Shown here piece by piece: positions 1 to 15,404 of a stretch of DNA of 64,000 nucleotides. Both the position numbers and the translations under genes were made by a program. The notes under the pieces are model-generated. The model was not told the DNA's origin, searched no databases, and saw nothing but the letters and a program-made list of their open reading frames with translations. Source of the stretch: an uncultured Prochlorococcus sp. Lineage in GTDB: Bacteria; Cyanobacteriota; Cyanobacteriia; PCC-6307; Cyanobiaceae. Where the stretch lies: the NCBI GenBank assembly GCA_902536555.1, contig CACAXR010000005.1, positions 1 to 64,000 on the forward strand. The letters run 5' to 3'. How positions within the stretch are numbered: the first letter of the stretch is position 1; each line of letters opens with the position of its first letter.

Positions 1-102
1 ATAGCAATGTCTGTTTTCTTATTCGGAACTTTTCTAACAATTTATCTTGGTATTGGCGCATGTTTGCCAATTGATAAATCATTAACCCTAGGGCTGTTTT
101 AA
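1..102 (+). CDS. C-terminal end of a small membrane protein (partial, runs off the window start)
   Basis: Open frame from base 1: [33 protein letters not shown], hydrophobic; stop overlaps the end of the minus-strand ORF at 99. Confidence 0.35.
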
Positions 103-1538
103 ATTTTAAACATATCTAGATCGTTATACTGATTTCTTAGGAAATGATTCATTAATAAAAATCCAACAATTGTCCAGGTTTGATATGTTCTTGATTGTTG
201 TCCAACCCAAGTACCTGTAGGTCCATCAAAATATTCTGCCCATTCTTGCTTAGGCAATTGATTAAGTTGACACCAATATGATTCCTCTATTAATGATTTC
301 ATTTCTTCCATGAGAATCACATCATCAGAACCATAATTTTTTTGATGCAATAAAACGGCTGCACCAAAAAACCAAAGTAAACTTGGCCAATGACCTCCGT
401 TATGGTAACTCCAAGGCCAATTCTTTGGATCGGATCCTGTTTTATTTTGCCATTCTTCGACATCCATATGAGGATGACAGATTCTCATGGGCATTTGAGC
501 CATTAAATGCTGTCTGTTATGTAAAACTAATCTAAATAAAGCTCTTTGTTCTTCAGGAGGCAGTACACCGAAGATACATGCTAAAGAATTACCTAAACTG
601 TAAAATCTAAAGTCAGGCCTTCCTGTCCTAATATTTCCTATTAAGTAACCTCCTCTATTTTCTAACCAATCTTGTAGCCATGAAGGAACTACTTGAGGTT
701 GAACATTAAATTCATTGAAGTGTTGATCATCTCCATACTGTTCAGTTGGCCTTCTTCTTAAGATTTGCATTGTTTGGCTGGTAACCCAATAGTGTTTTAG
801 AAGAAAACTTCCTAAATCCTTAACCCATTGATTTGTAAGAATAAGTCTTTGGTCTAAAAGTCTACTAACGTGATCTGCCCTACTTAATTCCATTAAGTTA
901 ATACAACTTTTTAAACATCCATGAAGTAAAACTTCAACTTCAAGAGGAGCTCCCCATACATCCATAGGTCTATCAATCATAAATGCGCAATCTGGAACAA
1001 AAAGTACTGGAGTACCCTCAAATGTTGGATGTAGAACTAAATCTAGTAGAAGTTGAATGCCTCTTTGAACGCTTTGACTTTTTCCGAAGGCATAATCGCC
1101 GCTTTTATTAACGTAATACCAACATAAAATGGGCCACCATAAACTTGCATCAGCTGAAGTAATCCGCCCTATCGACCTCTGACCATAGTCTCCAATGAGC
1201 TTTCCATTTTCTTCAACGAAACTAGTAGGAAATACGCCACGTGTTTGGTAATTAGCACTTTGTAATTCAAGACATACACTTAGGAACTTTTTGACAATTT
1301 CGTACCGTTTTTGCGTAATGAGGTAAATCATTACGGGAACGTTATCTCTTAAAAATATTTCTCCATAATTTAATTTTTTATTTTTTGTTGGGTGTTCAAG
1401 TGCTGCAACACTGCCAACTAGCTCGCCTGATATTTCAACCAAAGTCTTTTCGAAGTGTTTTTTTGCATTTGTTACAATTTTTTCTTCATCAGAACTTGGC
1501 CTTACTCTTAAATTTTTCTGACTAAATCTTTCTGCCAT
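99..1538 (-). CDS. Alkaline/neutral invertase-like glycoside hydrolase (GH100)
   Basis: 479 aa ORF with [34 protein letters not shown] and [18 protein letters not shown] motifs typical of neutral invertases. Confidence 0.85.
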
Positions 1539-2149
1539 TACATTTATATCCCTTTATTTAAGCCTAGTTGTTTATAGAGACTTTGAACAAATAAAAAAAT
1601 TAATAAAAAAATTATGTATTAATGGTTGCATAATTACGGTCAAATGGTTTAGTATTTTCTTCTGGGCAAAAAATTTTTTTTTTGTGCTATTCAGGCAATT
1701 ACCTTAAATCTGATTTTTGGTAAATAAATGAATTTTTTGAAGATTTGATTGCATCAATGTATTCAGCCAGATGAAGGGTTTTCCTTTCAAAATGGGTTAA
1801 TCACTTGTTGTTTAACTCTGCACCTAGAAAATTTAAAACTTAGGAACTGATGCTTTTATTGCGTCAAAACTTTATCAAATTTATATTTGGTAATTTTGAG
1901 ATGTATTTGCAATAAAGGTGTGAGGTCCCGTCAAGAATATATAAATTGTTTTCAATTGCTAACTTTTAGTTTTTTGAAAACCAACGGATCTGAGATCTTG
2001 GAAAGTCACTTTAAAATGTTTTAATGTGCACTCAAAGTAATCCTTAAATTACATAAGGAGGCTGAACCTAAATAACTTAAGACATTCTTATTTTTATTTG
2101 GAGAATGCAATTCATATTGAGTAGATTTATCTACAAAAGGATTTGAACA

Positions 2150-3633
<1,484 letters not shown>

Positions 3634-3756
3634 CAGGGAGACAACAAAATGTTAAATATTAATTTTGTCACCTTAGGTCGATCGGTATCTCACATTCTTG
3701 ATTTATTAAGAATTTCATTTCCTAAGTTTTTCTAGGTCACACCCATTACTTTCCCT

Positions 3757-3830
<74 letters not shown>

Positions 3831-3842
3831 TATCTCTATGTT

Positions 3843-3915
3843 GGGGGTATAGCTCAGTTGGTAGAGCGCCTGCTTTGCAAGCAGGATGTCAGCGGTTCGA
3901 GTCCGCTTACCTCCA
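3843..3915 (+). tRNA. trnA: tRNA-Ala (TGC)
   Basis: gggggtatagctcagttggtagagcgcctgctTTGCaagcagg...ggttcgagtccgcttacctcca in the 16S-23S spacer. Confidence 0.96.
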
Positions 3916-4173
3916 CTGATCACCACCTCTTCCATAATTTATAGAAGGGAAATGTTTTTGAGTTTTGATCAAATTCTGAACGAATCTAGCTTCCTAATTA
4001 ATACTATTAAGATGCTGGACTCATTGAATTTAATTCATTGTTTTCAGAGAACCTTGACAACTGCATAGATTATTTTTAAAGACAATAAGCATCTTTAATG
4101 ATGCAGATTTATTATTTGTGCAAATGCATTAATAACAATTCTATTAAGCTGATGCTTCAATTTTTGAAGTTAT

Positions 4174-7050
<2,877 letters not shown>

Positions 7051-7113
7051 ATAAACTTAATTTATTGTCTTGAATTTATATAATTTTCTATGCAGTTCTC
7101 AAGGTTCAAACTA

Positions 7114-7231
7114 TCCTGGTGTTCATGGCGATGTGGAACCACTCCGATCCATCTCGAACTCGGTTGTGAAACGCATCAGCGGCGAAAATATTTAGGGGGT
7201 AGCCCCTTGAGAAAATAGCTCAATGCCAGGT
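7114..7231 (+). rRNA. rrf: 5S ribosomal RNA
   Basis: tcctggtgttcatggcgatgtggaaccactccgatccatctcgaactcgg...caatgccagg with complementary ends. Confidence 0.95.
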
Positions 7232-7241
7232 AAAAATATTT

Positions 7242-7277
7242 AAAAGGGTTTATTCTTCTTGAGTAAGCCCTTTTTTA
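7242..7277 (+). terminator. Terminator of the rRNA operon
   Basis: aaaagggtttattc ttctt gagtaagccctttttt: GC stem with GU pairs followed by a T run; overlaps the mutM 3' end. Confidence 0.75.
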
Positions 7278-8153
7278 TTTTTGGCATTTGGGACACCAAT
7301 GTGTACTTCTTCCAGTAATTTTTTGTCTTTCAATTAAATTTCCACATTTATGACATTCTTTACCAGTTCTCCTATAGACATTTGTCTGTAAACCAAAATT
7401 TCCATTCTCTCCCTCTAGGTCTCTAAAATCGCTAAATGTAGTCCCACCAGAACCTATACTTTTTTTTAATACAGATACGATTGATTCCTTGAGCTTGATT
7501 AACTCATTTTTCTTTATTGTTCGAGCTTCTCTAAAAGGTGAGATTCCAGCAGAGTATAAACTTTCATCAGCATAAATATTACCTATGCCTGCCACTATTG
7601 TTTGATCTAATAAAATAGCTTTTATAGATTTTGTTCTTTTTGAAATTACTTTTTTAAGATAATTTGCATCAAAGTCTTTAGAAAATGGTTCTGGTCCTAA
7701 TGATCCTAATCCTTTAATTATTTTGTTAAGTGATAGGCCTTTATTAATCCACCACATTTGACCAAAACTTCTTACGTCAATGTACCTAAGCTCATTATTA
7801 TTTTTATCAAAAAATCTTATTCTTGTATGTTTACAAGGATGATTCGAGTGTTCGATAAATTTGAAATATCCAGTCATTCTTAGATGAACTACAAGAAATC
7901 CGTTATTTTGTGAATTTTCTAGAGGAAATTGAGTATTCTCATTTTGAACTTCTTTTAGTTGAGCTATTAAATATTTTCCTCTTCTATCCCATTTATAAAT
8001 AAGTGAGTTCCTAAGTCCTTTGATGAATTCTTCTTTGTTCTTTGGGAATGCAACAGTTGATTCCCTACATACTTCTACTTTTTTAATAATAAAGTTATTA
8101 AGTTTTTGCTCTAAACCTCTGCGAACAGTTTCTACTTCAGGTAATTCAGGCAA
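7275..8153 (-). CDS. mutM: Formamidopyrimidine-DNA glycosylase
   Basis: [15 protein letters not shown]-terminus; C-terminal zinc finger CHKCGN...HWCPKCQK. Confidence 0.96.
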   Translation of the reverse strand: MPELPEVETVRRGLEQKLNNFIIKKVEVCRESTVAFPKNKEEFIKGLRNSLIYKWDRRGKYLIAQLKEVQNENTQFPLENSQNNGFLVVHLRMTGYFKFIEHSNHPCKHTRIRFFDKNNNELRYIDVRSFGQMWWINKGLSLNKIIKGLGSLGPEPFSKDFDANYLKKVISKRTKSIKAILLDQTIVAGIGNIYADESLYSAGISPFREARTIKKNELIKLKESIVSVLKKSIGSGGTTFSDFRDLEGENGNFGLQTNVYRRTGKECHKCGNLIERQKITGRSTHWCPKCQK

Positions 8154-8157
8154 TTAT

Positions 8158-8367
8158 TTAAGCTTTTTCTAATTCACTTTCAGCGAAATTATTCGTATTT
8201 GCTCCACCATCAGTTCCGCTTATCCCAGCATAATTTACTTTATCGAATCTGACTACACAGTTATATTTAATCCCTGATGTGTCAACTGAAGCAACTTTAC
8301 CTATTTCATTGTACCAATATGATTCTGGTCTTTTTACTCTTACTAAATCGCCTCTTGAAATTGCCAT
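8158..8367 (-). CDS. psaE: Photosystem I reaction centre subunit IV
   Basis: [51 protein letters not shown]. Confidence 0.95.
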   Translation of the reverse strand: MAISRGDLVRVKRPESYWYNEIGKVASVDTSGIKYNCVVRFDKVNYAGISGTDGGANTNNFAESELEKA

Positions 8368-8447
8368 TACTATTAATTTAACTTTTTGTAGAATAACCCA
8401 TCATTAATAATCTTAGACAAATTATTCACACATATTAATTAAAAGTT

Positions 8448-9215
8448 TTAACAAAAATCATTTATTAAATTATTTTCGAATTCTTCTTTGGCTGGCTTAT
8501 TTCCCATCCATTTCCTGCCAGGTATTCTCACATCTAATTCGTTTGTATCACAATTGATTGAAAGAATCAGTTTTTTATTTTCTTTATTAAGTACGTTTAA
8601 AACTTTTCTACCTTTAATATCTTTGTATGATTTACTTTGGATAATTATAGGACCATAAGATTTCTTATCTAACTCAAGTAAGTCATCATTTTTTTTATTT
8701 TCAGTTGCTTTATAATTTTCTGAAATCATTGTGTTCTGTTTTCTTATTTTGAGCTTTTGACCAACTTTTATTGAATCAGGATTATTGAGATTATTAATCT
8801 CTATCAGATCATTTATTTTCAAATTATATAAGTTTGATATCTCAGTAAGATTTTCACCAGTTTGAACGATATGGTAATTATTTATTAAATCTGATTGTTT
8901 TGTAAGATTTTCAGTAGATTCGAAGATAATAAGATTCTGGCCAATAAAGATATAATTTTCATCTTTTAAGTTATTCAATTTAATAATTAAATCTTTATTT
9001 ATTGAATAAAATTTTGAAATACTTGTTATTGTATCTCCACTTTTTACAATATGAATTTTATTTATTTCAGTTTTATCTTGATTAATTGATTCTTGTCTAG
9101 CAATATTCTCAATTTTATTTTTTGCTGAATCTATTTTTTCTTCGGACTTTATCAATGAGTGATTAAAAAAATTAATAAATATGGCAATTATTAAAAATGC
9201 AAATTTCATTAACAA
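8448..9215 (-). CDS. LysM domain protein, secreted or membrane-anchored
   Basis: Signal-like N-terminus; two LysM-like repeats (HIVKSGDTITSISKFY..., YHIVQTGENLTEISNLY...GQKLKI). Confidence 0.85.
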   Translation of the reverse strand: MLMKFAFLIIAIFINFFNHSLIKSEEKIDSAKNKIENIARQESINQDKTEINKIHIVKSGDTITSISKFYSINKDLIIKLNNLKDENYIFIGQNLIIFESTENLTKQSDLINNYHIVQTGENLTEISNLYNLKINDLIEINNLNNPDSIKVGQKLKIRKQNTMISENYKATENKKNDDLLELDKKSYGPIIIQSKSYKDIKGRKVLNVLNKENKKLILSINCDTNELDVRIPGRKWMGNKPAKEEFENNLINDFC

Positions 9216-9281
9216 CTCTGTTTATTTAAAGATAGTCCCTTAATAAAAAATCGCTAGGGTTTTGAAAATAATTTAAGTAAT

Positions 9282-10673
9282 TTAAACCTGAAAAATAAAC
9301 TTTAGAAATTTCTTTACCCTTTCGTAGGGAGGATACCGCAGATTTAAATCAAATAAAAAACCTTTAAAAGTAATAGATTTTTGATTTGAAAAATTTCGAA
9401 ACCCTTCTTCTCCATGAAATTTACCAATACCACTTTGCCCAACGCCTCCAAACGGTAAATTTGGAATAAGGACTGGTAACATCACATCATTTATACAAAT
9501 TGTTCCAGAGCTGGTTACTTTTGAAATGTGTTTATGGATTTTTTTATTGCCTCCAAATAAGTAGATTGCTAAGGGCTTTGATGTTTGACTAATCTGCTTT
9601 AAAGCTGATTCCTTATCATCAATTCCAATTATTGGAAGTAGTGAACTGAATAATTCTTTCTGCAAAATATCTGTTTCATTTAATTTAGTTCTCAAAATTG
9701 TAGGAGATATTTTCAACTTTTTTTTACTAAAAGTCCCCCCAAATAAAATTCTTTTTTCTTTTTCGTATTGTTTGAGAATTTCTACAGTTGATGTAAATTG
9801 TTTTTTCTCCAATTTTGATAGGTTTTCTGAAATAATTGGATTATCTCCGTAAAAACTTACTATGTATTTCTTTAATTTTTCTATAAAAATATTTTCAATT
9901 TCTTTATCTACAAAGATATGATTCGGAGCCATGCAGGATTGACCAGAATTAAAAAATTTACCCCAAACAATTCTTTTTGCAGCCACTTCTAAATTTGCAT
10001 TCTTGAAAACAATTACAGGATTTGTTCCGCTTAACTCAAGAGTTAATGGAGTTAAGTTTTTAGAAGCTAATTTCATTATAGATTTTCCAGTTTCAGTACT
10101 TCCTGTAAAAAAAATGTGGTCAAAATTTTGTTCAATTAATTTTATGGATTGTTTATTATCACCCTCTACTGTTATTAGGACATCTTTACGGAAATATTTG
10201 GAAGTAAGCTTTTTAATAAGTTTTGAGGTCGCAGGACATTTCTCTGATGGTTTTATAACTGCAGTATTTCCTGCTGAGAAAATATTTACCAATGGCTTTA
10301 AAATATAAAGTAATGGATAATTATAAGGACCAAGAATTAAGACACACCCAAGAGGTTCGTAAATAACTTTGGAGGATGATGGAAATAGATAAAAAGGGGT
10401 ATCAATCTTTTTTGGTCGCATCCAAGATTTGAGTTTCTTTTTTATAAGTGAAATTTCTTCTTTCACTAAAAGGATTTCTGAAAGCCCTTCAATTTCAGAT
10501 TTGCCGAGATCAACAAAAAGTGATTTAATAATCTCTTTTTTATTTTCATCCAAAAGTTTAGAAACTATATTGATATGAAGGATGCGCCATTTTATATCTT
10601 CAGTTTTACCAGTGAGAACTGTATCTTTTAATTTATTAATGTCTTCTAAATGAAATTTGTCAGAAATTTTCAT
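9282..10673 (-). CDS. Aldehyde dehydrogenase family protein
   Basis: LGPYNYPLLYILKPLVN, FTGSTETGKSIM, LTLELSGTNPVIV, GQSCMAPNHIFV, LPFGGVGQSGIGKFHGEEGFRNFS. Confidence 0.93.
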   Translation of the reverse strand: MKISDKFHLEDINKLKDTVLTGKTEDIKWRILHINIVSKLLDENKKEIIKSLFVDLGKSEIEGLSEILLVKEEISLIKKKLKSWMRPKKIDTPFYLFPSSSKVIYEPLGCVLILGPYNYPLLYILKPLVNIFSAGNTAVIKPSEKCPATSKLIKKLTSKYFRKDVLITVEGDNKQSIKLIEQNFDHIFFTGSTETGKSIMKLASKNLTPLTLELSGTNPVIVFKNANLEVAAKRIVWGKFFNSGQSCMAPNHIFVDKEIENIFIEKLKKYIVSFYGDNPIISENLSKLEKKQFTSTVEILKQYEKEKRILFGGTFSKKKLKISPTILRTKLNETDILQKELFSSLLPIIGIDDKESALKQISQTSKPLAIYLFGGNKKIHKHISKVTSSGTICINDVMLPVLIPNLPFGGVGQSGIGKFHGEEGFRNFSNQKSITFKGFLFDLNLRYPPYERVKKFLKFIFQV

Positions 10674-10829
10674 TTTTTACCTTTGAATAGTATTAAATAT
10701 ATCAGAGGATAAATTTTAAATAACTAAGGTTTTTAGGCAGTTAAATCAAAGCGAATGATTTACGAGAAATAATCAAATTTATTAATATTGCTTTTAAAAA
10801 TTCAAATTTTTCTTGGTTAGTATATTTCT

Positions 10830-11720
10830 ATGAGGGAAAATTTTTCAATTAGATTGATATCTATAAATGAAATACCAGAAGTCACAAACTGGGCAAGGTT
10901 AGAAGGATTTTCTCCTGGAATGGATGATTTATCAATTTATAGAAATACAGATAAACAAGGGGTATGGGTAGCTTGTCTAGACAATAATCCTATAGGCTCT
11001 ATTGCGTGTATAAAATATAATTCCTCGTATGGTTTTATAGGTTTATTTATCGTTAAAAAAGAATTCCGAAATAATGGATATGGAGTGAGATTATGGAAAC
11101 ATGCCCTCGAATATTTGAAAAATGTTGATTGTATTGGTCTTGAGGCTGCCCCAGATAGATTAAATGATTACGCAAAGTGGGGGTTTAGAAAATCTTCCAT
11201 TACAAATCGATGGAAATTAAATGGTTCTCAAGATTTGCCATTGAGAAATTTCTACAAAGATCAATTTCATTCTTTTAAAGTTGTCCCGGGTAATAAAATT
11301 TCTTCTGAAGCAGTCTTAATTTATGATGATCAAAGAGAACCTAGTCCCAGACCACATTTTCTAAATGACTGGTTGAAAAATTCTCATGGTAATGTCAGTG
11401 CAATTGTCGATAATAATGGGATGTGCCACGGATTTGGCAGGATAAGGCCTTGTGTATTGGAGGATAATGAGCAAGGCTGGAGAATTGGCCCTCTTTTAGC
11501 GGATACTCCACCACTTGCTGAATTATTAATAAGGGAGTTAGTTGGTGATTTAGATGCTCAAATCTTATTGGATTGCTCTAATCTGAACCCTTATTCAAAT
11601 TATCTTTTATCAAGTTTGGGATTTGAGGAAATATCAAAAACTTACAGAATGTATAAAGGCATTCAACCTCACTGCCCTATAAATCAAGTATACGGACTTG
11701 CCTGTTTGGAACTGGGGTGA
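10830..11720 (+). CDS. GNAT family N-acetyltransferase
   Basis: GFIGLFIVKKEFRNNGYGVRLWKHALEYL acetyl-CoA binding motif. Confidence 0.85.
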   Translation: MRENFSIRLISINEIPEVTNWARLEGFSPGMDDLSIYRNTDKQGVWVACLDNNPIGSIACIKYNSSYGFIGLFIVKKEFRNNGYGVRLWKHALEYLKNVDCIGLEAAPDRLNDYAKWGFRKSSITNRWKLNGSQDLPLRNFYKDQFHSFKVVPGNKISSEAVLIYDDQREPSPRPHFLNDWLKNSHGNVSAIVDNNGMCHGFGRIRPCVLEDNEQGWRIGPLLADTPPLAELLIRELVGDLDAQILLDCSNLNPYSNYLLSSLGFEEISKTYRMYKGIQPHCPINQVYGLACLELG

Positions 11721-11786
11721 TTTCCTTTAAAGCGTTCATTTCCCCTTTTGTTTCTGTAATACTGAAAGAAGTTTGTTTGATTAAGA

Positions 11787-12035
11787 TTAACTTCCAAAAG
11801 GTTTCAAAATTTTTTCTACAATATCGGCGTTGATTATAGTGATCTCTCCATTATCAATATTGGCAACTTGAAACAAGGTCCATGAATTTGGATTTCTAGC
11901 TCCTCCAATACAGTCGATAACTTGACCGACCCAATAATTTTTATTCTCTTCCTTAGTATTTTCGTAATTCTCTTTTTTAATTGCGACATAATCACCAGGT
12001 CTAACGAAAAGAAACTCAGGAGTTACTGGGCTCAC
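11787..12035 (-). CDS. Conserved small protein (DUF3104-like)
   Basis: VRPGDYVAIK...YWVGQVIDCIGGARNPNSWTLFQVANIDNGEITIINADIV. Confidence 0.6.
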   Translation of the reverse strand: MSPVTPEFLFVRPGDYVAIKKENYENTKEENKNYWVGQVIDCIGGARNPNSWTLFQVANIDNGEITIINADIVEKILKPFGS

Positions 12036-12131
12036 AATAAATAATTAATAGTATATACGTACTATATAAGTTATTAGTTTTGTTGTCTAACTTTTAATTA
12101 TTTAGCAAACTAGGGATAATTCAGAAATAAA

Positions 12132-12224
12132 ATGGAATCAACTGAAATAGCTATATTGTCAACAATGTTGGGGTTAATTCTAGCTTTAACTGACGCTTAT
12201 ATAGAAAGGAATATTCCTGGATAG
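12132..12224 (+). CDS. Very small putative membrane protein (30 aa)
   Basis: MESTEIAILSTMLGLILALTDAYIERNIPG*; short hydrophobic ORF. Confidence 0.35.
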   Translation: MESTEIAILSTMLGLILALTDAYIERNIPG

Positions 12225-12240
12225 TGTTTCCATTCGTCCG

Positions 12241-12396
12241 TTAAATTAAATAAGATTTAAGCTGGTCTAATATGTCGGCACGGTTGGAAACTAATTTTGT
12301 AAAAACTAAATATATCAACCCTCCCATTGCGAGTCTTCCGTTAATTTTTTCTAACTGCTTTAGTTTTCTCAAAAGATTAATTTTGTAGTTAAACAA
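12241..12396 (-). CDS. High-light-inducible (Hli/CAB-like) small protein, possible TTG start
   Basis: Read by hand: ...LKQLEKINGRLAMGGLIYLVFTKLVSNRADILDQLKSYLI*; EKINGRLAMGG matches the ExxNGRxAMxG Hli signature; absent from the supplied ORF track. Confidence 0.55.
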   Translation of the reverse strand: MFNYKINLLRKLKQLEKINGRLAMGGLIYLVFTKLVSNRADILDQLKSYLI

Positions 12397-12486
12397 AATT
12401 TAAGGGGTATAGAAAATAAAAAGGTATTGATTAATTCAAAATTAAAAAAAAAATTCAAGAAATATTATTTCAAACAAAAATTAGGT

Positions 12487-12624
12487 TTAAAGCCAAGCCT
12501 CTTTCATCTCAATATAAAGTCTCTCGCTCTCAGCAGAATTAATTTTGCTGTCCGAATAGGATTGCTGCTGCTGCTGTTGTTGCTGCTGAGTTGAGTTATT
12601 ATTAGGATTTTGGACTTCGCTCAT
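12487..12624 (-). CDS. Poly-glutamine microprotein (45 aa)
   Basis: MSEVQNPNNNSTQQQQQQQQQSYSDSKINSAESERLYIEMKEAWL*, read by hand from the minus strand. Confidence 0.55.
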   Translation of the reverse strand: MSEVQNPNNNSTQQQQQQQQQSYSDSKINSAESERLYIEMKEAWL

Positions 12625-12990
12625 TAGAGGAACCTCAATATTTGTGTTTATTCTCTCATATTAAGAGCTTTTTTTGTCAACTTGAATTCTTAAATTTTAT
12701 TTAAATTTTCTACGTTTTAATTTTCCTTCTTTGAGTGAATTCATTTCGCTACGGTGGTTTTAGTGTATAGAAATTTAACTTCCCAATATACAATTCCTAG
12801 AAAGATAGCACTTGCAATAATAATTTCAGAAATGGCTAACATTTTATTTTTCAATACTAAGTTTAATTTTGGTATCAATTTACACAGAATGCAATAGGTA
12901 CTAATTACATTTTAGATTTTTAAAAATCTTATTTAATAAAATAACGCGTCGAAATAATATAAAATTTTAAGTTAGATACATATTATTTTC

Positions 12991-13425
12991 GTGGGAAATT
13001 TCATAAATTCAACAACCCTTATACCTTTAATACCTTTAGTAACCTCTTTATTTATTCTTATTTTATTGGCAAGTTTTAACAGAACACTTAACAGGCTAAC
13101 AAAACCAGTTACTGCACTGGTTGCATTATCTTTATTAAGTTCTGCTTTTATAAGCTCATTTGACTATTTTAAGAAAATAGAAGAAGAAATAGTTTTATCT
13201 GAATTTCTAAAATTTTTTGAAGAAAAAAATTTAGTTATACATCTCAATTTATTAAATGAAAAAATTATAATTTTTTTCTCATTAATAATGATATTAATTA
13301 TTGGAATATCTTTTTATAAATTGCCTAGAAAAAAAGGTTATGTATCATTAATGATTAGCCTAGGATTAATTTCTTCTTCGGTGATACTCTCAATATTGCT
13401 AACAGATTTCTCAGCACTAATCTAA
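12991..13425 (+). CDS. Small multi-pass membrane protein, unknown function
   Basis: 144 aa ORF, GTG start, several hydrophobic stretches; converges on the PTOX-like gene. Confidence 0.6.
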   Translation: MGNFINSTTLIPLIPLVTSLFILILLASFNRTLNRLTKPVTALVALSLLSSAFISSFDYFKKIEEEIVLSEFLKFFEEKNLVIHLNLLNEKIIIFFSLIMILIIGISFYKLPRKKGYVSLMISLGLISSSVILSILLTDFSALI

Positions 13426-13931
13426 ACAGTTGTAAGCAATGACAAAGCTTCGTTAAGTTCTTTGACATGATTTAATTCATCTTGAGCAATTTCTTTTATT
13501 TTTTGATCATTTGGATTATCTATTAAATATTTGGAATAAGTTTCAAATGCATGCTCTTCGATTTTTATGTTGACATCATAAGCATTAGCTGGAGAGAGGA
13601 AATAATAAAAAACCATGATCCAGTAATAGACAAGGACAAGGTGTCTCGCAAAAAATCTATCAATCCAGAACCTATCTCCTCCTCTTTTCTCCATTTCTTT
13701 GAGATGCTCAGTTTCGTTAATAGCTTGATAAAAATGTTCTTTCATTAAAATCATTGTTTTCTCATTTTTAATTCCTAGGGATTCTTTAAAATGAAGAACT
13801 GAAAGAAATGCAAAATAAGGTGATCTAGCTATAACTTCTAAAACCCAAAATCTTTGTAAAGATCTACCAGAGTATATGAAGTCTAAGAAGTTAACTGTAG
13901 TATTCAAAATCAAAGAATTTAATTTCTTCAT
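13422..13931 (-). CDS. ptox: Plastoquinol terminal oxidase / alternative oxidase family (short form)
   Basis: LEVIARSPYFAFLSVLHFKESLG, NETEHLKEMEKRGGDRFWIDRFFARHLVLVYYW, EEHAFETY, DELNHVKELNE (diiron ligand motifs). Confidence 0.88.
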   Translation of the reverse strand: MKKLNSLILNTTVNFLDFIYSGRSLQRFWVLEVIARSPYFAFLSVLHFKESLGIKNEKTMILMKEHFYQAINETEHLKEMEKRGGDRFWIDRFFARHLVLVYYWIMVFYYFLSPANAYDVNIKIEEHAFETYSKYLIDNPNDQKIKEIAQDELNHVKELNEALSLLTTV

Positions 13932-14087
13932 GAATTTAGTTTTTCTTTAAGTATAATTACTCAGCCACTCGAGGACTATAATGTTTTGAAATAATTAACC
14001 AAAAATTAATATTTATAGTCTAAAAAATTGTTACTTCCATTGAAATATTTTTTTTTCATGCATTAATTGGATAGATAAAAATTTTAT

Positions 14088-14228
14088 ATGACAACTACTG
14101 AAAAAATTGCAAATGCCAAAAAGAGGATTGATGAATTAGAAAGACTTATAAAATTTTGGAATGATTCAGACCATGATGAGGCAAAAATAGTAAATTTTTC
14201 AAGGAATATTGAAAATAAAGTTGCTTAG
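14088..14228 (+). CDS. Small conserved-looking protein (46 aa)
   Basis: MTTTEKIANAKKRIDELERLIKFWNDSDHDEAKIVNFSRNIENKVA*. Confidence 0.45.
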   Translation: MTTTEKIANAKKRIDELERLIKFWNDSDHDEAKIVNFSRNIENKVA

Positions 14229-14501
14229 ATTGTGACTATTAAGGCTAATTAAGCTTATCTACTTAATGTGATTTAATATCTTTGAGGTTTCGAATATTGT
14301 TTAATTTTTAAATAGAGCAATTAAACCTATTCTCAAAAACGGTAAGGAAGAAATAATCTAAAAGAAAAATCTATATGAAAACCTTTTCAAAAAAATATTT
14401 AGTTCCTATTAAATTTATACCATGGGTTTTTTGGGTATTTATATCTTTTATGTGTATATATTTGTGTAAGATAGCCTGGGTAAGTTGAATGATTAATGAG
14501 T

Positions 14502-14810
14502 CTAGCTTCTCCTTAGCCAACCAGGAGCACCGCCAAACCAATCTGATATATCATCTTCATTTGGGTTGAAATGATTTTCTTTATCTAGTCCATCTATCCC
14601 AAATGATTGTAAGAGGTTATCAATCCCTCCATCTTTTTTTGTACCATTCCTTCTAAAGCTGTTAGCTTTTTTCAGCCAAAGAGAAATCGTTGAATTATGG
14701 TGTGCAAATTTCTCAACATATATCCTTTCTTCTAATGTAATTGTTTTATCTTGAGCAATTCTTTTAATTATTCCTTGGATCTTTAGTCTTTTTGCATTAC
14801 TTAGAAGCAT
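14502..14810 (-). CDS. Hypothetical protein
   Basis: 102 aa ORF MLLSNAKRLKIQGIIKRIAQDKTITLEERIYVEKFAHHN... Confidence 0.6.
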   Translation of the reverse strand: MLLSNAKRLKIQGIIKRIAQDKTITLEERIYVEKFAHHNSTISLWLKKANSFRRNGTKKDGGIDNLLQSFGIDGLDKENHFNPNEDDISDWFGGAPGWLRRS

Positions 14811-15105
14811 TTTTGATTAATTCATTATTCTTTTTTATAGGAAGAAATACCAAAAATATCTTGTCAATGTTAATTTCAACAAATTAACTATTTAAAGGGG
14901 TTTTTAAGAAAGAAAAGTCTTAAGACACTAAAAAAAGGAATCAATAAGTTACGGATAATACGTTTATTTATTTATTAAACTTATAAGTCCTATAAATTAG
15001 ATAAAAAAAATCAATCAATCATAGCTTGAAATTAAGTTAAGTGGATGAGGTTGTTGCAATATAGTAAAATTGTACTAATATTAGTACAGATGTATTATTA
15101 AAGAT

Positions 15106-15312
15106 ATGAAAGTGATTTCATCTTCTCCTTATGCCCCTTTTAATTCAAAAGAGTGGAATTCTCTAATAAGCAAAAATGCAAAGTTTGAAAATACTCCAAT
15201 AAAGATTCAAAAAAAAATTTATAGAACTTTTACTCTAAAAAAGATTGAAAAAGATGAACTTTTGCAAGAGAAGAATGAATTGCATCAACAAATGCAACTT
15301 TTATTCGGATAG
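15106..15312 (+). CDS. Hypothetical protein
   Basis: 68 aa ORF, charged C-terminus. Confidence 0.45.
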   Translation: MKVISSSPYAPFNSKEWNSLISKNAKFENTPIKIQKKIYRTFTLKKIEKDELLQEKNELHQQMQLLFG

Positions 15313-15404
15313 AAAAAAATATTAACTAACAATCTTTTTGTTGAATATTATTTTACGAGATCCAATTTTTTGTTAGATTAGTAGAAGTACAAGAAGGATT
15401 TAAT

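Noticed and set aside
3886-4068. 60 aa ORF in the 16S-23S spacer
   Set aside because: Begins inside tRNA-Ala and has no coding character.
10003-10308. 101 aa ORF antisense to the aldehyde dehydrogenase
   Set aside because: Fully antisense to a confident gene, as are 16336-17303, 24620-24820, 38134-38373, 38539-38784, 39740-40316, 44280-44850, 49130-49459, 51355-51952 and 61646-62062.
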